A stretch of DNA of 64,000 nucleotides from Streptomyces graminofaciens (GTDB lineage Bacteria; Actinomycetota; Actinomycetes; Streptomycetales; Streptomycetaceae). Below, piece after piece: positions 6,576 to 15,102 of this stretch (position 1 is the first letter of the stretch; each line of letters begins with the position of its first letter). Location of the stretch: assembly GCF_030294945.1 (NCBI RefSeq), contig NZ_AP018448.1:8528501-8592500 (forward strand), read 5' to 3'. Under the pieces are notes generated by a model that worked only from the letters and a program-made list of their open reading frames with translations, ran no database searches and was not told the origin of the DNA. The position numbers and the translations under genes are program-made.

Positions 6576-9202
6576 CCGAGAACGCTCAGCAGCAGCCACC
6601 AGCGCCCGCCACCGATCTGCCGACCCAGTACGCGCCGGCCGAGGTAGAGGGGACGCTGTACGAGCGCTGGGTGGAGAAGGGCTACTTCGAGGCGGACGAG
6701 AAGAGCGACAAGCCCGCGTACACCATCGTCATCCCGCCGCCGAACGTCACGGGAAGCCTGCACCTCGGGCACGCCTTCGAGCACACCCTCATCGACGCCC
6801 TGACGCGCCGTAAGCGCATGCAGGGCTTCGAGACGCTGTGGCAGCCCGGCATGGACCACGCCGGCATCGCCACGCAGAACGTCGTCGAGCGCGAGCTGGG
6901 CAAGGAGGGCAAGTCCCGCCACGACCTCGGCCGTGAGGCGTTCGTCGAGCGCGTCTGGCAGTGGAAGGGCGAGTCCGGCGGACAGATCTCCGGCCAGATG
7001 CGCCGCCTCGGCGACGGCGTCGCCTGGTCCCGCGAGCGCTTCACCATGGACGAGGGGCTGTCCCAGGCCGTCCAGACCATCTTCAAGAAGCTCTACGACG
7101 ACGAGCTGATCTACCGCGCCGAGCGCATCATCAACTGGTGTCCGCGCTGCCTCACCGCCATCTCGGACATCGAGGTCGAGTACCAGGACGACGACGGCGA
7201 ACTCGTCTCCATGAAGTACGGCGAGGGCGACGAGACCATCGTCGTCGCGACGACCCGCGCCGAGACCATGCTCGGTGACACCGCCGTCGCCGTTCACCCC
7301 GAGGACGAGCGCTACAAGCACCTCGTCGGCAAGCTCATCAGGCTCCCGCTGACCGACCGCTCCATCCCGGTCGTCGCCGACGAGCACGTCGACCCCGAGT
7401 TCGGCACGGGTGCCGTCAAGGTCACCCCGGCCCACGACCCGAACGACTTCGAGATCGGCCAGCGTCACAACCTGCCGTCCATCGCCGTGATGGACGAGCA
7501 CGCCGTCATCACCGCCCACGGCCCCTTCCAGGGCCTGGACCGGCTGGAGGCCCGCTCCGCCATCGTCGCCGCCCTGCGTGCCGAGGGCCGGATCGTCGCC
7601 GAGAAGCGGCCGTACGTCCACTCCGTGGGCCACTGCTCCCGCTGCAAGACCACTCTGGAGCCCCGCCAGTCCCTCCAGTGGTGGGTCAAGGTCGGCCCGC
7701 TCGCCAAGGCCGCCGGTGACGCGGTCCGCGACGGCCGGGTCAAGATCCACCCCCAGGAGATGGAGAAGCGGTACTTCGACTGGGTCGACAACCTCCACGA
7801 CTGGTGCATCTCACGGCAGTTGTGGTGGGGCCACCGCATCCCGGTCTGGTACGGGCCGAACGGCGAGACCGTCTGCGTCGGACCGGACGAGCAGCCGCCG
7901 GGCACCGAGGCCGAGGGCTGGAAGCAGGACACCGACGTCCTCGACACCTGGTTCTCGTCCGGCCTGTGGCCCTTCTCCACACTCGGCTGGCCCGAACAGA
8001 CCGATTCGCTCGCGAAGTTCTACCCGAACTCCGTCCTGGTCACCGGCTACGACATCCTCTTCTTCTGGGTCGCCCGGATGATGATGTTCGGCCTGTACGC
8101 GATGGACGGCACCCCGCCGTTCCACACCATCGCCCTGCACGGCATGGTCCGCGACCAGTTCGGCAAGAAGATGTCGAAGTCCTTCGGCAACGCGGTCAAC
8201 CCGCTGGACTGGATGGACAAGTACGGCAGCGACGCCCTGCGCTTCACCCTCGCCCGCGGCGCCAACCCGGGCGTCGACGTCCCGATCGGCGAGGACTGGG
8301 TCCAGGGTTCCCGCAACTTCGCCAACAAGATCTGGAACGCCACGCGCTTCGCGCTGATGAACGGCGCGACGGTCGAGGGCCCGCTGCCGGAGCCGTCGGC
8401 GATGTCGTCGACGGACCGCTGGATCCTCTCCCGCCTGAACTCGGTGGTCGCCGAGGTCGACGCGTACTACGAGGACTACCAGTTCGCCAAGCTCTCGGAC
8501 TCCCTGTTCCACTTCGCCTGGGACGAGGTCTTCGACTGGTACGTCGAGCTCTCCAAGACGACGTTCCAGGCGGGCGGCGAGCCGGCCGAGGTCTCCAAGC
8601 GTGTCCTCGGCGAGGTCCTCGACGTCACGCTGAAGCTCCTGCACCCGGTCGTGCCGTTCGTGACGGAGACGCTGTGGACCACGCTCACCGGCGGCGAGTC
8701 CCTCGTCATCGCCGACTGGCCGAAGGACAGCGGCTTCCGTGACAACGCCGCCGAGCGCGAGATCGAGCTGGTCCAGCAGGTCGTCACCGAGGTCCGCCGG
8801 TTCCGTGCCGACCAGGGCCTCCAGCCCGGCCAGCGCGTCCCGGCCCGTCTCACGCTCGACGGTACGGCGCTGGCCCCGCACGAGGCCGCGATCCGTCAGC
8901 TGCTCCGTCTCCAGCCCGAGGGCGAGGGCTTCTCGGCGACCGCGACCCTGCCGGTGGCGGGGGCCGAGGTCGCGCTGGACCTCTCCGGTGTGATCGACGT
9001 CGCCGCCGAGCGCAAGCGCCTCGCCAAGGACCTCGCCGCCGCCGAGAAGGAGAAGGCGCAGGCCACGGCCAAGCTCGGCAACGAGGCGTTCCTCGCGAAG
9101 GCGCCGGACCAGGTGGTGGACAAGATCCGCGGGCGTCTGGCGAAGGCGGACGAGGACATCGCCCGGATCGCCGCGCAGCTGGAGCGACTGCCGCAGGCGT
9201 AG
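6572..9202 (+). CDS. valS: valyl-tRNA synthetase
   Basis: 876 residues, the usual length for class I ValRS. It charges tRNA-Val with valine and edits mischarged threonine. Evidence: [15 protein letters not shown] with the HIGH-type signature HLGH (about residue 64), the editing-domain stretch [15 protein letters not shown], the KMSKSFGN signature (about 533), the anticodon-binding domain, and a C-terminal arm rich in Lys/Ala ([17 protein letters not shown]) forming the coiled coil typical of ValRS. The start is GTG at 6572, apparently leaderless. The preceding tnpB-like stop overlaps this start by two bases, so the mobile element abuts the gene directly. A strong terminator follows. Confidence 0.97.
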   Translation: MTENAQQQPPAPATDLPTQYAPAEVEGTLYERWVEKGYFEADEKSDKPAYTIVIPPPNVTGSLHLGHAFEHTLIDALTRRKRMQGFETLWQPGMDHAGIATQNVVERELGKEGKSRHDLGREAFVERVWQWKGESGGQISGQMRRLGDGVAWSRERFTMDEGLSQAVQTIFKKLYDDELIYRAERIINWCPRCLTAISDIEVEYQDDDGELVSMKYGEGDETIVVATTRAETMLGDTAVAVHPEDERYKHLVGKLIRLPLTDRSIPVVADEHVDPEFGTGAVKVTPAHDPNDFEIGQRHNLPSIAVMDEHAVITAHGPFQGLDRLEARSAIVAALRAEGRIVAEKRPYVHSVGHCSRCKTTLEPRQSLQWWVKVGPLAKAAGDAVRDGRVKIHPQEMEKRYFDWVDNLHDWCISRQLWWGHRIPVWYGPNGETVCVGPDEQPPGTEAEGWKQDTDVLDTWFSSGLWPFSTLGWPEQTDSLAKFYPNSVLVTGYDILFFWVARMMMFGLYAMDGTPPFHTIALHGMVRDQFGKKMSKSFGNAVNPLDWMDKYGSDALRFTLARGANPGVDVPIGEDWVQGSRNFANKIWNATRFALMNGATVEGPLPEPSAMSSTDRWILSRLNSVVAEVDAYYEDYQFAKLSDSLFHFAWDEVFDWYVELSKTTFQAGGEPAEVSKRVLGEVLDVTLKLLHPVVPFVTETLWTTLTGGESLVIADWPKDSGFRDNAAEREIELVQQVVTEVRRFRADQGLQPGQRVPARLTLDGTALAPHEAAIRQLLRLQPEGEGFSATATLPVAGAEVALDLSGVIDVAAERKRLAKDLAAAEKEKAQATAKLGNEAFLAKAPDQVVDKIRGRLAKADEDIARIAAQLERLPQA

Positions 9203-9219
9203 CAAGTCGTACGTCGTCG

Positions 9220-9254
9220 AAGGCCCCCGGTGCTTCTCAGGCACCGGGGGCCTT
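9220..9254 (+). terminator. intrinsic terminator after valS
   Basis: Perfect 14-bp stem 9220-9233 with 9241-9254 and a seven-base loop. It separates valS from folC. Confidence 0.85.
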
Positions 9255-9392
9255 CGGCTGAGCGGGGGGCGGATCGCGCGGCCCGGCACTCACGGGGCGC
9301 CGCCGCGCCCACCCGTGCCGCCCCAGCGGCACGATTGCCCGCAGAGGGGGCGGGCAACGGCGGGCAACGTGGCCCGGGTCGCACCCCCAGGT

Positions 9393-9420
9393 TTTTCAGG
9401 GGCGCGGGAACCGCGCGGAC
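9393..9420 (+). repeat. dispersed intergenic element (ggggcgcgggaa type), copy 1
   Basis: Core ggggcgcgggaaccgcgcg is shared with 32690-32719 and, inverted, with 28810-28848. From memory this motif is repeated many times between genes in Streptomyces genomes. Confidence 0.6.
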
Positions 9421-9501
9421 CAACCCCCACTCAGCCGAAGCCGCCACACAACCCGCACCCCCGAGCTGCCGGGCGCCCCGGGTCCGGCAGAGCCCCACCC
9501 G

Positions 9502-9507
9502 TAGACT
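9502..9507 (+). promoter_or_regulatory. -10 element of leaderless folC promoter
   Basis: TAGACT lies seven bases before the GTG at 9515 and there is no ribosome-binding site between them. Confidence 0.6.
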
Positions 9508-9514
9508 GGACCCC

Positions 9515-11032
9515 GTGAGTGAGCCCCCGTACGACCGCAGTGAGCAGCCCGACGAGATCGACCCCTTCGAGGAGATCATCGCCGCCGAGACGGACCGGGA
9601 CCCGGATCTCGCGGTGATCGAGGCCGGCAGCCGTACCCTGCGCACCCAGGGCGGCGCGGCGGAGGCCGACGTCCCCACCCGCCCCGCCGACCCCGAGCTC
9701 GACAAGGCCCTGCGCGCGGTCGAGACGGAGCTGGCGTCGCGCTGGGGCGAGACCAAGCTGGACCCCTCGGTCACCAGGATCGCCACGCTCATGGACGTGC
9801 TCGGCGAGCCGCAGCGGTCGTACCCCTCCATCCACATCACCGGCACCAACGGCAAGACCTCCACCGCCCGCATGATCGAGGCCCTCCTCGGTGCCTTCGA
9901 GCTGCGCACCGGGCGGTACACCTCGCCGCACGTCCAGTCGATCACCGAGCGCATCAGCCTCGACGGCGCGCCCATCTCCGCCGAGCGGTTCATCGAGACG
10001 TACGAGGACATCAAGCCGTACATCGAGATGGTCGACTCCCAGCAGGAGTACCGGCTGTCCTTCTTCGAGGTGCTCACCGGCATGGCCTACGCCGCCTTCG
10101 CCGACGCGCCCGTCGATGTCGCCGTCGTCGAGGTGGGGATGGGTGGCACCTGGGACGCCACCAATGTGATCGACGGTGACGTCGCCGTCGTGACCCCCAT
10201 CGATCTCGATCACACCGACCGGCTCGGCACCACCCCCGGCGAGATCGCCCAGGAGAAGGCCGGCATCGTCAAGCAGGACGCGACCGTGATCCTCGCCCAG
10301 CAGCCGGTCGACGCCGCTCAGGTGATGCTGAAGAGGGCCGTCGAGGTCGACGCGACCGTGGCTCGTGAGGGGCTCGAGTTCGGGGTCGTCGCACGGCAGG
10401 TCGCCGTCGGCGGGCAGTTGGTCACCCTGCGCGGGCTCGGCGGGGAGTACGAGGAGGTGTACCTCCCGCTGCACGGCCCGTACCAGGCGCACAACGCGGC
10501 GGTCGCCCTCGCCGCCGTCGAGGCGTTCTTCGGCGTCGGGGCGCAGCGGCCGGAGCGGCTCGACATCGACACCGTCCGGAAGGCCTTCGCGACCGTCTCG
10601 TCGCCGGGCCGCCTCGAAGTCGTACGGCGCTCCCCGACCGTCGTCCTGGACGCCGCCCACAACCCGGCGGGGGCCCGGGCCACCGCCGAGGCCGTCGGTG
10701 AGGCGTTCGACTTCAGCAGGCTGATCGGTGTGGTCGGGGCCAGCGGCGACAAGAACGTACGGGGGCTCCTTGAGGCCTTCGAGCCGATCTTCGCCGAGGT
10801 CGTGATCACCCAGAACTCCAGCCATCGCGCGCTGGACGCCGACGAACTGGCCGCGATCGCGGTCGAGGTGTTCGGCGAGGAGCGGGTGCAGGTCGAGCCG
10901 CAGCTGCCGGACGCGCTGGAGGCGGCGATCACGCTCGCCGAGGAGGAGGGCGAGTTCGCGGGCGGTGGCGTCCTGGTCACCGGTTCCGTCATCACCGTCG
11001 GTGAGGCCCGGCTGCTGCTGGGGAAGGGCTGA
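9515..11032 (+). CDS. folC: bifunctional folylpolyglutamate synthase/dihydrofolate synthase
   Basis: 505 residues. It joins dihydropteroate to glutamate and extends the polyglutamate tail of folates. Visible signatures are the ATP loop HITGTNGKTST (about residue 110), YTSPHVQSITERI, VEVGMGGTWDATNVI, the DHTDRLGTT and EKAGIVK segments, and LDAAHNPAG in the C-terminal Mur-ligase-like domain. The start is GTG 9515 because the -10 TAGACT lies seven bases upstream and a longer upstream frame crosses dispersed repeats. The first 75 residues are an acidic extension common in Streptomyces. The DUF4233 gene follows after nine bases. Confidence 0.95.
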   Translation: MSEPPYDRSEQPDEIDPFEEIIAAETDRDPDLAVIEAGSRTLRTQGGAAEADVPTRPADPELDKALRAVETELASRWGETKLDPSVTRIATLMDVLGEPQRSYPSIHITGTNGKTSTARMIEALLGAFELRTGRYTSPHVQSITERISLDGAPISAERFIETYEDIKPYIEMVDSQQEYRLSFFEVLTGMAYAAFADAPVDVAVVEVGMGGTWDATNVIDGDVAVVTPIDLDHTDRLGTTPGEIAQEKAGIVKQDATVILAQQPVDAAQVMLKRAVEVDATVAREGLEFGVVARQVAVGGQLVTLRGLGGEYEEVYLPLHGPYQAHNAAVALAAVEAFFGVGAQRPERLDIDTVRKAFATVSSPGRLEVVRRSPTVVLDAAHNPAGARATAEAVGEAFDFSRLIGVVGASGDKNVRGLLEAFEPIFAEVVITQNSSHRALDADELAAIAVEVFGEERVQVEPQLPDALEAAITLAEEEGEFAGGGVLVTGSVITVGEARLLLGKG

Positions 11033-11041
11033 GTTTCGAGC

Positions 11042-11401
11042 ATGCGTACCCTCTGTGCTTCGACCCTGATCGGCGAGTTCTTCGTGATCGGCTTCGCCGG
11101 GCTGGTCGCCATGAAAGACCCCGACCTGTCCATGACCACGGTGTGGACGGTCAGCGGTGTCGCCATGTTCCTGTGCGTCGTACTGTGCGGCCTCGTCACC
11201 CGGCCCGGTGGCATCCAGCTCGGCTGGGCGCTCCAGGTGGGGCTGATCGCCTTCGGCTTCTTGGTGCCGACCATGTTCTTCATGGGCGCGGTGTTCGCGG
11301 TCCTGTGGTGGGCCTCGGTGCATTTCGGGCGGAAGGTGGACGAGGCGAAGGCGCGGTTCGCCGCGCAGACGGCCACCGGGGCCGGAGCCGGGGCGTCCTG
11401 A
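11042..11401 (+). CDS. DUF4233 family small membrane protein
   Basis: 119 residues with about four hydrophobic helices: residues 1-22 (SFEFFVIGFAGLVA-like), 32-50, 58-80 and 82-93 (FFMGAVFAVLWWAS). The start MRTLCASTLIGEFFVIGFAGL and the order behind folC are typical of DUF4233, a family nearly always found after folC in actinobacteria. Function is unknown. The nine-base gap to folC suggests co-transcription. The last 25 residues are a charged Ala/Gly-rich cytoplasmic tail. Confidence 0.85.
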   Translation: MRTLCASTLIGEFFVIGFAGLVAMKDPDLSMTTVWTVSGVAMFLCVVLCGLVTRPGGIQLGWALQVGLIAFGFLVPTMFFMGAVFAVLWWASVHFGRKVDEAKARFAAQTATGAGAGAS

Positions 11402-11476
11402 CGCTGCGTGACGCCGTGCCGGAGGCGCCCTGTAGCCTCTGAGCTCCGCACACCTGTGAATGAAGGAGTCAGCACC

Positions 11477-11890
11477 GTGAGCCAGCGCACCCTCGTCCTG
11501 CTCAAGCCCGACGCCGTCCGTCGCGGCCTGACCGGCGAGATCATCAGCCGTATCGAGCGCAAGGCCGGCTGGCAGATCACCGCGCTGGAACTGCGGACGC
11601 TGGACCAGGACACGCTGGAGCAGCACTACGGCGAGCACGAGGGCAAGCCGTTCTACGAGCCGCTGGTGGCGTTCATGTCCTCCGGGCCGGTCGTGGCGCT
11701 GGTCGTCGAGGGTGAGCGGGTCATCGAGGGCGTTCGCGCGCTGGCCGGTCCGACCGACCCGATCGCCGCCGCGCCGGGCTCCATCCGGGGCGACTACGGC
11801 GTCATCGTCCGCGAGAACCTGATCCACGCGTCGGACTCCGAGGAGTCGGCGGCCCGCGAGCTGAAGATCTTCTTCCCGGGCCTGGTGTAA
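11477..11890 (+). CDS. ndk: nucleoside diphosphate kinase
   Basis: 137 residues, exactly the length expected. It transfers the terminal phosphate between nucleoside di- and triphosphates through a phosphohistidine. Seen: [13 protein letters not shown], the catalytic histidine at residue 117 in [13 protein letters not shown], and the closing EIKIFFP-like [11 protein letters not shown] 11477 was chosen because GAAGGAG lies nine bases upstream. A compact hairpin terminator follows, so the gene appears monocistronic or the last of the folC group. Confidence 0.97.
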   Translation: MSQRTLVLLKPDAVRRGLTGEIISRIERKAGWQITALELRTLDQDTLEQHYGEHEGKPFYEPLVAFMSSGPVVALVVEGERVIEGVRALAGPTDPIAAAPGSIRGDYGVIVRENLIHASDSEESAARELKIFFPGLV

Positions 11891-11909
11891 CTCCCGGTAC
11901 GGACTGCGA

Positions 11910-11940
11910 GAGCCCCGCCCCCGTCAGGGGCGCGGGGCTC
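11910..11940 (+). terminator. hairpin terminator after ndk
   Basis: gagccccg (11910-11917) pairs with cggggctc (11933-11940), with an inner cccc/gggg stem. There is no T-tract, as is common in Streptomyces. Confidence 0.65.
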
Positions 11941-12090
11941 ATGGCCAGGGCCGGAAACTCCGCCGTATCGCGGCATATGCGTGCCGATCGGGGGAACGCG
12001 CACCCCCGATGGACCGTCTCCACAGGCGAGGCGGCGCATCGCGTGTCCACAATGGCGAAGACCCTCGCGCAGTGTTCGTGCGGGCGAGAC

Positions 12091-12096
12091 TACGAT
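12091..12096 (+). promoter_or_regulatory. candidate -10 of an mreB promoter
   Basis: TACGAT lies about 100 bases upstream of mreB in an otherwise unassigned intergenic stretch. No convincing -35 is seen. Confidence 0.3.
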
Positions 12097-12197
12097 GTAA
12101 GCCTTCACGTCACAGCACCCACTTCGCCGACCCGAAAAGCCCTGAAAAGCTGTCAAAAGCTGTCAGTGCTCTACCAGGGAAGGCCAGACGAATCCTG

Positions 12198-13229
12198 ATG
12201 GGGAACTCAATGTCGTTCATCGGCCGTGACATGGCTGTCGACCTCGGGACCGCCAACACGCTGGTGTACGTCAGGGGTCGCGGGATCGTACTGAACGAGC
12301 CGTCCGTCGTCGCGATCAACACCAACACCGGTGGCATCCTCGCGGTCGGCGCGGAGGCGAAGAAGATGATCGGGCGGACGCCGGGCAACATCGTTGCCGT
12401 ACGTCCGCTGAAGGACGGTGTCATCGCCGACTTCGAGATCACCGAGCGGATGCTCCGCTACTTCATTCTGAAGATCCACAAGCGGCGTTATCTCGCCCGT
12501 CCTCGGGTCGTCGTCTGTGTTCCGTCCGGGATCACCGGTGTCGAGCGGCGCGCCGTCATCGAGGCGTCGTCCCAGGCCGGTGCCCGCCAGGTGCACATCA
12601 TCGAGGAGCCCATGGCCGCGGCCATCGGCTCCGGCCTGCCGGTTCACGAGGCCACGGGCAACATGGTGGTGGACATCGGCGGCGGCACCACGGAGGTCGC
12701 GGTCATCTCCCTCGGCGGCATCGTCACCGCCCAGTCCATCCGCGTCGCGGGCGACGAGTTGGACAACGCGATCATCCAGCACATCAAGAAGGAGTACTCG
12801 CTCCTTCTCGGTGAGCGGACGGCCGAACAGATCAAGATCACGATCGGTTCGGCGTACGACCTCGACGCCGACGAGCACACCGAGATCCGCGGCCGGGACC
12901 TGGTCTCCGGTCTGCCCAAGACCGTCGTCATCTCCGCGGCCGAAGTGCGGAAGGCGATCGAGGAACCCGTCAACGCCATCGTCGATGCGGTGAAGACGAC
13001 CCTCGACAAGTGCCCGCCGGAGCTGTCCGGCGACATCATGGACCGAGGAATCGTTCTGACCGGCGGCGGAGCCCTGCTCCGCGGCCTCGACGAACGGCTC
13101 CGCCGGGAGACCGGTATGCCGATCCACATCGCCGAGGACCCGCTGGACAGCGTGGCGCTCGGTTCCGGCAAGTGCGTCGAGGAGTTCGAGGCGTTGCAGC
13201 AGGTGCTCGACGCCCAGCCCCGCAGATGA
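12198..13229 (+). CDS. mreB: actin-like rod-shape/spore-wall protein MreB
   Basis: 343 residues. MreB polymerises along the membrane; in Streptomyces it acts mainly in spore-wall formation. The ATPase phosphate-1 motif [12 protein letters not shown], connect-1, phosphate-2 [16 protein letters not shown] and adenosine motif [12 protein letters not shown] are all present. The start is given as ATG 12198 ([12 protein letters not shown]). A second ATG at 12210 has GGGGA right before it and could be used instead, giving 339 residues. It heads the mreBCD-pbp2-rodA cluster but is separated from mreC by 150 bases with a long hairpin. Confidence 0.97.
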   Translation: MGNSMSFIGRDMAVDLGTANTLVYVRGRGIVLNEPSVVAINTNTGGILAVGAEAKKMIGRTPGNIVAVRPLKDGVIADFEITERMLRYFILKIHKRRYLARPRVVVCVPSGITGVERRAVIEASSQAGARQVHIIEEPMAAAIGSGLPVHEATGNMVVDIGGGTTEVAVISLGGIVTAQSIRVAGDELDNAIIQHIKKEYSLLLGERTAEQIKITIGSAYDLDADEHTEIRGRDLVSGLPKTVVISAAEVRKAIEEPVNAIVDAVKTTLDKCPPELSGDIMDRGIVLTGGGALLRGLDERLRRETGMPIHIAEDPLDSVALGSGKCVEEFEALQQVLDAQPRR

Positions 13230-13243
13230 CGTGACCCGTCGAT

Positions 13244-13279
13244 TCCGCCGTACGAGACGATCTCCTCTCGTGCGGCGGA
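13244..13279 (+). terminator. long hairpin between mreB and mreC
   Basis: A 14-bp stem with one G-T pair (13244-13257 with 13266-13279) around an eight-base loop, 15 bases after the mreB stop. It has no T-tract. It probably ends or attenuates mreB transcription, letting mreB be made in excess of mreCD. Confidence 0.65.
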
Positions 13280-13380
13280 TCGTTGATATTCAGGCATAAG
13301 CTCCCACAAAGCGCCCCTCGTTTCACCCGCCCCGGGTGTTCCAGGGGCTACCCGAATTCCCGAACCCCTGTTGAATTCCT

Positions 13381-14349
13381 ATGAGGAAGGCACGGCCGCC
13401 GCACGTGAGGGACACACGAGAGAGCCGGCTGCTCCTGGTGCTGCTGGTCGCCGTCGCGTTCGCGCTGATCACGGTGGACATCCGCGGCGGGGAGGACTCA
13501 CCGGTCGACGGTGCCCGACACGCCGCGTCCGCCGTCTTCGGCCCGATCGAGGACGGGGTGGCGACCGCCGTCGACCCGATCGGCAACGCCGTCAGCGCCG
13601 TCCGCGACTCCGGCTCCCGTCATGACCGGCTCGCCGCCCTGGAGAAGGAGAACGCGGCCCTCAAGGCGCGGCTCGGCAGCGACGACCGCAACCGCAGCCG
13701 GGTCAAGCAGCTCGACAAGATGCTGAAGACCGCCGCGAACGGCCAGTACGGCATCAAGGGCGCCGAGGTCATCGCCATAGGAGCGGCCCAGGGCTTCTCC
13801 TGGACCGTCACCATCGACATCGGCTCGAACGACGGCATCACCCGCGACATGACCGTCCTGAACGGCGACGGGCTGGTCGGGCGGGTCACCACCGTCGGCC
13901 CGAACACCGCCACCGTCCTCCTCGCCAACGACCCCGACTTCACCGTCGGTACGCGCATGGAGGCCACCGACGAACTCGGCTTCGCCTCCGGGCAGGGCGA
14001 CCGCCCGCTGCGCGTCGAACTCCTCAACGGCAAGGCCAAGGTGAGGAAGGGCGACCGGCTCGTCACCTTCGGCTCGCAGGCCGACAAGCCGTTCGTGCCG
14101 GGCGTCCCCGTCGGTGTCGTCTCCCGCGTCGACCCCTCCGGCGGCGACCTGACCCGCACGATCTACGTCAGGCCGTACGTGGCCTTCACCCAGCTCGACA
14201 TCGTCGGCGTCGTCGTCCAGCCGCCCCGCAAGGACCCGCGCGACACGGTGCTTCCGGACAAGCCGAAGCCCACCCCGACGCCGACCGTGACGGTGACGGT
14301 CACACCGGAGGCGGACGCGCCCCTCGACGGACAGCAGCAAGAGCAGTAG
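13381..14349 (+). CDS. mreC: rod-shape-determining protein MreC
   Basis: 322 residues if begun at ATG 13381; GTG 13405 (314 residues) is a reasonable alternative, since many homologues start at VRDTRESRLLL. MreC links the cytoplasmic MreB to periplasmic wall synthases. The protein has a short basic N-terminus, one membrane helix (LLLVLLVAVAFALITV), a coiled coil (HDRLAALEKENAALKARLG) and the beta-rich MreC core with VIAIGAAQGFSWTVTIDIG and GLVGRVTTVGPNTATVLL. A Pro/Thr/Val-rich tail ends the protein. mreD follows after 22 bases. Confidence 0.95.
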   Translation: MRKARPPHVRDTRESRLLLVLLVAVAFALITVDIRGGEDSPVDGARHAASAVFGPIEDGVATAVDPIGNAVSAVRDSGSRHDRLAALEKENAALKARLGSDDRNRSRVKQLDKMLKTAANGQYGIKGAEVIAIGAAQGFSWTVTIDIGSNDGITRDMTVLNGDGLVGRVTTVGPNTATVLLANDPDFTVGTRMEATDELGFASGQGDRPLRVELLNGKAKVRKGDRLVTFGSQADKPFVPGVPVGVVSRVDPSGGDLTRTIYVRPYVAFTQLDIVGVVVQPPRKDPRDTVLPDKPKPTPTPTVTVTVTPEADAPLDGQQQEQ

Positions 14350-14371
14350 GACACACAGGAGCTGACACCCC

Positions 14372-15040
14372 ATGCGCTTCAACCGGATGCTGCTCTCCAG
14401 CACCTTGGTGATCGTCGCCCTGGTGATCCAGGTGAGCGTCCTCGCCCGACTCCATCTCCCGGGCGCCGTACCGGACCTCGTCCTCCTCACCGTCCTCGGG
14501 CTCGCCCTGGTCTACGGCCATGTCGGCGGCGCCCTCATCGGCTTCGGCGCCGGACTGCTGTCCGACCTCGCGCCACCCGCCGACCACGCGGCCGGCCGGT
14601 ACGCCTTGGTGCTGTGCGTCATCGGCTACCTCGTGGGCCTCGCGAAGCCCGAGTCCGGACGGCTCAAGTCGGCGACCGGCCCGATGGCCGTGGTCGTCGT
14701 CGCCGCGATCGGCTCGACCCTGCTGTACGCGGGTGTCGGCGCCCTCGTCGGCGACGACGCGGCCCGTCATGTCGGCCTGCCCAGCCTGCTGTTCACGGCC
14801 GCGCTGTACGACCTGCTGCTCGCGCCCTTCGTGGTCCCCGGCATCATGGCGCTCGCACGCCGCGCCGAGAACAACCCGCTCTCCGAGACGGGCGGCGCCG
14901 GCAAGGCGGCCGACGTCTCCTCGGGCTGGCTCTCCTCCGGCACGGGGCTGCGCATCGGCAACCAGCGCGGACTCCGTATCAAGGCCGCGCGTTCGCGGAT
15001 GGCCCGCGCGGGCCGCATCAAGGGGGTCAAGCGGCTGTGA
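14372..15040 (+). CDS. mreD: rod-shape-determining protein MreD
   Basis: 222 residues with five or so membrane helices, starting MRFNRMLLSSTLVIVALVIQ and including LVLLTVLGLALVYG, GALIGFGAGLLSDL and a C-terminal YDLLLAPFVVPGIMAL. AGGAG is placed 9-10 bases before the ATG. MreD is the integral membrane partner of MreC. The C-terminal 55 residues are a basic cytoplasmic tail (GLRIKAARSRMARAGRIKG) longer than in rod-shaped bacteria. Confidence 0.94.
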   Translation: MRFNRMLLSSTLVIVALVIQVSVLARLHLPGAVPDLVLLTVLGLALVYGHVGGALIGFGAGLLSDLAPPADHAAGRYALVLCVIGYLVGLAKPESGRLKSATGPMAVVVVAAIGSTLLYAGVGALVGDDAARHVGLPSLLFTAALYDLLLAPFVVPGIMALARRAENNPLSETGGAGKAADVSSGWLSSGTGLRIGNQRGLRIKAARSRMARAGRIKGVKRL

Positions 15041-15102
15041 GGGCACGTCAGAAACACCACCCGTACCCGCACCACCCGTACACGCGCTGAGAGGGGGAGA
15101 CA

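Larger units (their letters stand above)
9255..9514. other. intergenic region with dispersed Streptomyces repeats
   Basis: No gene is supported. It contains tcgcgcggcccggc (9274-9287, followed by actcacgggg), which recurs with small changes near 32783-32807, and ttttcaggggcgcgggaacc (9393-9412), a form of a dispersed palindromic element frequent between Streptomyces genes. The leaderless folC promoter is at its right edge. Confidence 0.6.

Noticed and set aside
12000..12197. An N-terminal extension of MreB back to about 12009
   Set aside because: MreB homologues start at MGNSMSF or MSFIGRD; the upstream residues are not conserved and the region holds promoter-like sequence.
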